Assembly (NCBI GenBank): GCA_002363865.1
Contig: DEWY01000011.1
Coordinates: 2,263 to 66,262, forward strand
From: Caulobacteraceae bacterium UBA3198
Lineage (GTDB): Bacteria > Pseudomonadota > Alphaproteobacteria > Caulobacterales > Caulobacteraceae
Length of the DNA stretch: 64,000 nt
Direction: 5' to 3'
This document shows positions 60,046 through 64,000 of this stretch, one piece after another (the stretch's first letter is position 1; each line of letters starts with the position of its first letter). Position numbers and translations under genes: made by a program. The notes beneath the pieces are model-generated. The model searched no databases. It saw nothing but the letters and a program-made list of their open reading frames with translations, and was not told the origin of the DNA.

Positions 60046-60059
60046 TTGATACGGGTCAA
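60046..60059 (+). promoter_or_regulatory. FNR/FixK-type box of the YqjD-like gene
   Basis: TTGAT-ACGG-GTCAA also has a perfect TTGA-N6-TCAA core. Its centre is 63 bases before the ATG at 60116. Together with the box at 60003-60016 it gives each divergent gene its own site, 43 bases apart. Confidence 0.65.
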
Positions 60060-60115
60060 GGCGTCGCCCGGGGAAAGGGCGCCTGATGAGGTGCGCAACC
60101 CCAAGGAGCCACCCC

Positions 60116-60442
60116 ATGTCGAAATCCATCAGCAAAGACCTCCGCGAAGACGTCAAGGATCTGCGGGAGAACATCGACGAGACCCTGGAGGACGTGGCCC
60201 GCGCCCTGCGGTCGGCCGCCGAAAGCCTCTCGGACGAGAGCGAAGAGGCAATCGCCAAGGCCGCTGTCGCCGTTCGCAAGGCCGCCGACGCCCTGTCTGA
60301 AAAGGCCAAGCCGGCCAAGGCCATGGCGGACAAGGCTGTCCAGGAGGTGAAGGATCACCCGATCGTCTCGGCCGGGGCCGCCTTGACCGCCGCCGCCCTG
60401 CTGATCAGCCTGCTGGTGGCCGAGCGTCGCAAGAAACCCTGA
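60116..60442 (+). CDS. YqjD/ElaB-like (DUF883) membrane-anchored protein
   Basis: 108-residue protein: an amphipathic, Ala/Glu/Lys/Asp-rich helix (about residues 5-80) and a C-terminal membrane anchor VSAGAALTAAALLISLLVA followed by a basic tail. This is the layout of ElaB/YqjD proteins, which bind ribosomes to the inner membrane in stationary phase in E. coli. AAGGAG lies eight bases before the ATG. An FNR/FixK box upstream suggests induction when oxygen falls. The universal stress protein gene follows 97 bases downstream. Confidence 0.82.
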   Translation: MSKSISKDLREDVKDLRENIDETLEDVARALRSAAESLSDESEEAIAKAAVAVRKAADALSEKAKPAKAMADKAVQEVKDHPIVSAGAALTAAALLISLLVAERRKKP

Positions 60443-60539
60443 CGTCTGCGGCTCACCGCCCGGGCGTCCGACCAGCGCCTGCTCCGGCTCGTCTGAGCGC
60501 AGGGGCAGGCGCCTGATTTGTCCTGCGTGGAGATCATCC

Positions 60540-61388
60540 GTGCCTTACAAAGACATCCTTATCCATCTTGAAACCTATCCGGATCCCACCCCGGATATGG
60601 CTCTGGATCAGGGCCTGGCCCTCTGCACGGCGCTTGGCGATCAGGTGACGGCCCTGGCGCCGCACGTATCCATTCCGCTGAAGACCAACCGGGTGGCGGA
60701 TTTCGCCCTGAAGCTCGGCGATATGGCCAAAGCTGAAGAGGGCCGCAGCCGCCAGAATGCGGCGAGCCTGCTCGACAGGTTCGAGGCCCAGGCCAATTCG
60801 CTTGGGGTTTTTGGCGGGCGCTTGTCGCCTGAGGCAGAGCTCTTCGAGCTCCCCGAGCTCACCGCCCGGCTGGCGCGGACCCGGGACATCTGCGTCATTC
60901 CCTATGGTCGTGAATCCGCCGCCTGTCAGGGGGTGGCGGAGTCCATGATCTTCGCCTCGGGCCGGCCCGTGGTGATCTTCCGGCCCAACGACGCCCGCCC
61001 AGCCCAGAAGGGCCTCGGCACGGTGCTGCTCGCCTGGGATGGGAGCCGCTCGGCCGCGGCCGCCGTCGCGGCCGCCCTTCCGGCGCTCACCGCGGCCCGC
61101 AAGGTGATCGTGCTGACAGTGCTCAATGAAAAGGCCAGCGCCCGGGCCGGAGCGTCCCAGGATCTGATCCGTCACCTGGAGCGTCACGGGGTCGCCGCCG
61201 AGCCGATGGAGTTCGATTCCGCCGGCGCCAGGATCGGGTCGGTTCTTGATCATGTGGCTCTGCGCGCCGAGGCCGACCTCCTGGTGATGGGCGCCTTTGG
61301 CACGTCCCGCGCCCGGGAATTCGTCCTGGGGGGCGCAACGCGCAGCATGCTGGAGGCGCCGCCGGTTCCTGTGCTGCTGGCGCACTGA
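60540..61388 (+). CDS. Tandem universal stress protein
   Basis: 282 residues with two Usp domains. The first (about 1-140) begins YKDILIHLETYPDP and is degenerate. The second (about 155-282) has VLLAWDGSRSAAAAVAAALP and the ATP-binding signature GAFGTSRAREFVLGGATRSM (Gly-x2-Gly-x9-Gly-Ser/Thr type). Start is GTG with GGAG seven bases upstream. It is next to two FNR/FixK-controlled genes and the pta-ackA pair, a grouping often seen in low-oxygen regulons. Confidence 0.9.
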   Translation: MPYKDILIHLETYPDPTPDMALDQGLALCTALGDQVTALAPHVSIPLKTNRVADFALKLGDMAKAEEGRSRQNAASLLDRFEAQANSLGVFGGRLSPEAELFELPELTARLARTRDICVIPYGRESAACQGVAESMIFASGRPVVIFRPNDARPAQKGLGTVLLAWDGSRSAAAAVAAALPALTAARKVIVLTVLNEKASARAGASQDLIRHLERHGVAAEPMEFDSAGARIGSVLDHVALRAEADLLVMGAFGTSRAREFVLGGATRSMLEAPPVPVLLAH

Positions 61389-61520
61389 GATGTGCCGCTT
61401 TCGGCGGCGTACAGGCGTGAAATGCGCCATCACGCCGCCGTTCCTAGATTCGGCCTTGGCCCTGAGCTAATCGACGGACGCCGCATCGTAGGCGGCGACC
61501 TTGTTCGCGGGGCGCGTGTC

Positions 61521-63308
61521 GTGACGATCCAACCTATCTTCAAGTCCCTGGCGCTGGTTGCCGTCGGCATGACCCTGGCGAGCGGTCCGGCCCAGGCGGA
61601 GACCCTGGCGATCGTCGGCACCACGGTGTTCGACGCCACCGGCGCCGCGCCGCGCACCGCCGATGTGCTCATCGAGGATGGCCGCATCTCCGCTGTGGGC
61701 TCCGGCCTCGCCATTCCCGACGGCGCCGTGACGATCGACGGCCGGGGCAAGGCCCTGACGCCCGGCTTCTTCGATGTCCACACCCACTGGACGCCCAACG
61801 GCGCGCCCTATCAGACGCCGGCCATCGCCACGGCCTATGTTCAGGCGGGCGTCACCACGGTGAACGACTTCCACCAGCCGCCGGAATCCTACGAGCCCCG
61901 CCGGCGCTGGCTGTCGCAGTTGGCGTCGCCGCATGTGAACCTCACCGCACGGATGAGCACGCCGGGCGGCCATGGCGCGGACTGGGCCGACACCAATACC
62001 ACCAAGTGGGTCAACACCCCTGAGGGCGCGCGCCACGAGGTGCGCCGGCTGCTGCCCTACGAACCGGACCTGATCAAGGCCTTCGCCGACGGCTGGCGTT
62101 ACGGCCTGTCGGCCGACAACACCTCAATGGACCTGGGAACCCTGAGCGCTCTGGTGGATGAGGCGCACAAGAACGACCTGAAGGTCGTCACCCATACGGT
62201 CACCGTCGCCCGGGGCAAGATCGCCGCCCGGGCCGGGGTCGACATCATCGTCCACAGCCTCCAGGACGGTCCGGTGGACGCCGAGGTCATCGATCTGATG
62301 AAGGCGTCGGGCACGGCCTATGCGCCGACCCTGGCGGTCTATGAACCTGTGAAGCCCGGCCAATCCCCGCCGGACGACTTGAACAATCCGCGCTATGTCC
62401 AGTCCAAGGCCAAGTTCCAGTACGCCCTGCAGAACGTAAAGGCGCTGCATGACGCCGGCGTCCTGGTGGCGCTCGGCACGGACGCTGGCATGCCGGGCAC
62501 GCCGCATGGGGTCGCCACCCTGCACGAGATGGAGCTCTTGGTGCAGGCCGGCCTGACCCCGGTGGAGGCCCTGATGGCGGCGACCGCCAACAGCGCCCGG
62601 GCCATGGGCGTGCTGGACGACCGCGGCGCCATCGAGGCGGGCAAGCGCGCCGATCTGGTGCTGATCGACGGGGCGCCCTGGACCACGATTTCCGACGTCC
62701 GCAAGATCGAGCGGGTGTTTATCGACGGCAAGCAGGTGGTCGGGCCAGGCGTGGCCCTGCCCGAGGCCAACAGCCAGATGACCATGGCCCCCCTGCGCGC
62801 CCAGGCTCTCATCGATGATTTCGAGGGCGAACCCGGTCGCACCGCTACGGGCGCCCTCCGTGTGCAGGACACCGACGGCGGCATGGATCGTAGCGTGCTG
62901 ATCAGCCTGGTCGCGCCTGAGCCCGGCGGCGACAGCGCCTTGCGGCTGGCCGCTCGTATGTCGGTCAAGGAAGATCCGCATGCGGGCGTCATCCTGCCGC
63001 TCAGCCGCGGCTCGGTCCAGCCGGTGGACGCCCGCGCGTTCAAGGGGCTGGCCTTCGCCCTGCGTGGCGATGGCGGGCCCTATCTGGTGATGGTCCGCAC
63101 GGTTGGCGGCTGGTGGCAGACGGAGGTCGAGGCGAAATCGGAGTGGACCATCTTCACCGTGCCCTTTTCAGACCTCGCCGCGGCCCCGGGGTGGCGGCGG
63201 GCGCAGACCCCCTGGACCGGTGGCGACCTGCTGGAAGTCCAGTTCGGGGGAGGGCGCGCCGAAGACGAGACCCTGTGGCTGGAAGTGGACGACGTCCGCT
63301 TTTACTGA
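61521..63308 (+). CDS. Exported amidohydrolase fused to a CIA30/CBM11-like domain
   Basis: About 595 residues. A signal peptide (ending SGPAQA-E) is produced if translation starts at the GTG at 61521; upstream in-frame codons give a non-signal extension, so I prefer this start although its ribosome-binding site is weak. The amidohydrolase domain (about 25-425) has FDVHTHW (two metal His), VVTHTVTVARGK, DIIVHSLQDG and ALGTDAGMPGTPHG (catalytic Asp), resembling imidazolonepropionase/prolidase-like periplasmic enzymes. The last 160 residues (LIDDFEGEPGRTATG to WLEVDDVRFY) are a beta-sandwich like CIA30/CBM11. The combination could bind a glycan or peptide while the first domain hydrolyses it. 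Confidence 0.82.
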   Translation: MTIQPIFKSLALVAVGMTLASGPAQAETLAIVGTTVFDATGAAPRTADVLIEDGRISAVGSGLAIPDGAVTIDGRGKALTPGFFDVHTHWTPNGAPYQTPAIATAYVQAGVTTVNDFHQPPESYEPRRRWLSQLASPHVNLTARMSTPGGHGADWADTNTTKWVNTPEGARHEVRRLLPYEPDLIKAFADGWRYGLSADNTSMDLGTLSALVDEAHKNDLKVVTHTVTVARGKIAARAGVDIIVHSLQDGPVDAEVIDLMKASGTAYAPTLAVYEPVKPGQSPPDDLNNPRYVQSKAKFQYALQNVKALHDAGVLVALGTDAGMPGTPHGVATLHEMELLVQAGLTPVEALMAATANSARAMGVLDDRGAIEAGKRADLVLIDGAPWTTISDVRKIERVFIDGKQVVGPGVALPEANSQMTMAPLRAQALIDDFEGEPGRTATGALRVQDTDGGMDRSVLISLVAPEPGGDSALRLAARMSVKEDPHAGVILPLSRGSVQPVDARAFKGLAFALRGDGGPYLVMVRTVGGWWQTEVEAKSEWTIFTVPFSDLAAAPGWRRAQTPWTGGDLLEVQFGGGRAEDETLWLEVDDVRFY

Positions 63309-63330
63309 TCAGTGATCACAGACCCCCGAT

Positions 63331-63367
63331 AGGCCAAATCCGCCCCGAATGCGGCGCGATTTGGCCT
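63331..63367. terminator. Large hairpin after the amidohydrolase gene
   Basis: AGGCCAAATC (63331-63340) and GATTTGGCCT (63358-63367) are perfectly complementary, and CGCC/GGCG continues the stem inward. It follows the amidohydrolase stop by 23 bases. No T-run. Just before it TGATCA occurs twice (63306 and 63313). The rest of the 218-base gap to the receptor gene shows no recognisable riboswitch or operator. Confidence 0.5.
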
Positions 63368-63526
63368 GGGCGGGAGTGAATTGCCTGATTTTGCGGCTGT
63401 GTGGCGAAACAGTGTCGGCCGGCGCCGTATAACGGCGCTACATCCTGCTTGCCGTCTATTCGGCCGAGAAGCACTGAAGAGCCGGGACAACGTCGGTCTT
63501 CAGGTCGGGATCAAAAGGGGATCAAC

Positions 63527-64000
63527 ATGAACATCACCAGTTGTGGGCGGCGCGGTCTGCTCGGGACGACCATGCTCTGCGCCCTGGGTGCTGGCGGAGC
63601 CTTCGCCCAGACGGCCGAAACCACCGTGGACGAAATCATCGTCGTCGGGTCTCAGGTGCAGGGCTCGCGGATTACTGACGCCGTGCCGGTCACCGTGCTC
63701 GGGCAGGACGAACTGCAGGCGGTCGCCGCAGCCTCGGGCGACGAGTTGTTCCGCTCCATCCCGCAGATGGGCGATGTGAGCTTCAATTCCAGCTATCTGC
63801 CCAATTCCAGCAACAGCGCCCGCGGCGATGTGGGCTCGGTGAACCTGCGCAATCTTGGCGTCGGCAACACCCTGGTCCTGCTGAACGGCCGCCGGGTGGT
63901 GACCCACCCCTCCAGCCGCGCCAATGAGAACCTGGTGCCGGTCCTGACCTACAACACCAACGCGATCCCGGTGAACGGCCTGCAGCGCCTGGAAGTGCTG
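63527..64000 (+). CDS. TonB-dependent receptor, N-terminal part (cut by window edge)
   Basis: 158 residues are visible and the frame is still open at the window end. The signal peptide ends GGAFA-Q, then a TonB-box-like TVDEIIVVGSQ and a plug domain: SRITDAVPVTVLGQDEL, GDELFRSIPQMGDVSF, VNLRNLGVGNTLVLLNGRRV, NTNAIPVNGLQRLEVL. This is the start of the oar/IroN-like Caulobacterales receptor type. AGGGG lies eight bases before the ATG. Ligand unknown; the neighbouring exported amidohydrolase may work on the imported compound. Confidence 0.92.
   Translation, partial: MNITSCGRRGLLGTTMLCALGAGGAFAQTAETTVDEIIVVGSQVQGSRITDAVPVTVLGQDELQAVAAASGDELFRSIPQMGDVSFNSSYLPNSSNSARGDVGSVNLRNLGVGNTLVLLNGRRVVTHPSSRANENLVPVLTYNTNAIPVNGLQRLEVL

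Noticed and set aside
63309..63526. Cobalamin riboswitch upstream of the last TonB receptor
   Set aside because: None of the conserved B12-box blocks is present.

Overview
The window is GC-rich, densely packed bacterial chromosome, almost certainly from an alphaproteobacterium of the family Caulobacteraceae (Caulobacter/Phenylobacterium-like). The evidence is a flgI-cheL-flbY operon divergent from fliX, CtrA-type boxes (TTAA-N7-TTAA), an alphaproteobacterial LexA box (GTTC-N7-GTTC) before uvrA, a one-cysteine DksA, a bactofilin and Caulobacter-type TonB receptors. I see no insertion sequence, phage, CRISPR array or rRNA. There is one tRNA gene (Asn). The species is not determined.

Layout. 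1-7.3 kb: gluQ (cut by the window edge), trmFO, a membrane protein, a glutathione transferase, a nucleotidyltransferase and uvrA with its LexA box. 7.3-11.5 kb: a dipeptidase, an ABC-F protein preceded by a possible leader peptide, a thioesterase, and ribH under an FMN riboswitch with a visible Shine-Dalgarno-masking hairpin. 11.5-14.6 kb: flagellar genes, with a candidate sigma-54 promoter for flgI and a CtrA box for fliX, then dksA. 14.6-23.1 kb: a LOG-family enzyme, a lipoprotein, an Atm1-like ABC exporter, an RND pump with its membrane fusion protein, a glyoxalase and tRNA-Asn. 23.1-23.5 kb: no protein gene, but what looks like a CtrA-controlled small RNA gene on the minus strand.

24.6-41.7 kb is a large phosphonate (C-P lyase) island. 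It has two solute-binding proteins, two permeases and the ATPase (phnD-like x2, phnE x2, phnC), the minus-strand core operon phnGHIJKLM plus a DUF1045 2H phosphoesterase, the repressor phnF, phnN, a hexapeptide acetyltransferase, a second phnM, an endonuclease/exonuclease/phosphatase-family enzyme, a PfkB-family kinase and an SbtA-SbtB pair (a bicarbonate-type permease with its PII-like partner). I see no PhnP. The DUF1045 protein, whose fold class opens cyclic phosphodiesters, is the natural candidate to replace it.

41.9-48.8 kb: a TonB-dependent receptor, wrbA, a pirin divergent from a LysR regulator with a clear dyad operator between them, a patatin-like lipoprotein and a bactofilin. 48.9-56.4 kb: a tightly overlapped beta-oxidation operon (fadE-thiolase-fadJ-acetyl-CoA hydrolase/transferase). 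56.5-63.3 kb looks like a low-oxygen module: pta-ackA, ompW, a YqjD-like membrane anchor, a tandem universal stress protein, and two TTGA-N6-TCAA (FNR/FixK-type) boxes placed symmetrically between the divergent ompW and yqjD-like genes. It is followed by an amidohydrolase carrying a CIA30/CBM11-like domain and the start of another TonB receptor.

The most promising unexplained items are the small RNA candidate at about 23.17-23.25 kb, the unusual content of the phosphonate island (SbtAB, PfkB kinase, two PhnM, no PhnP), and the leader ORF overlapping the ABC-F gene.
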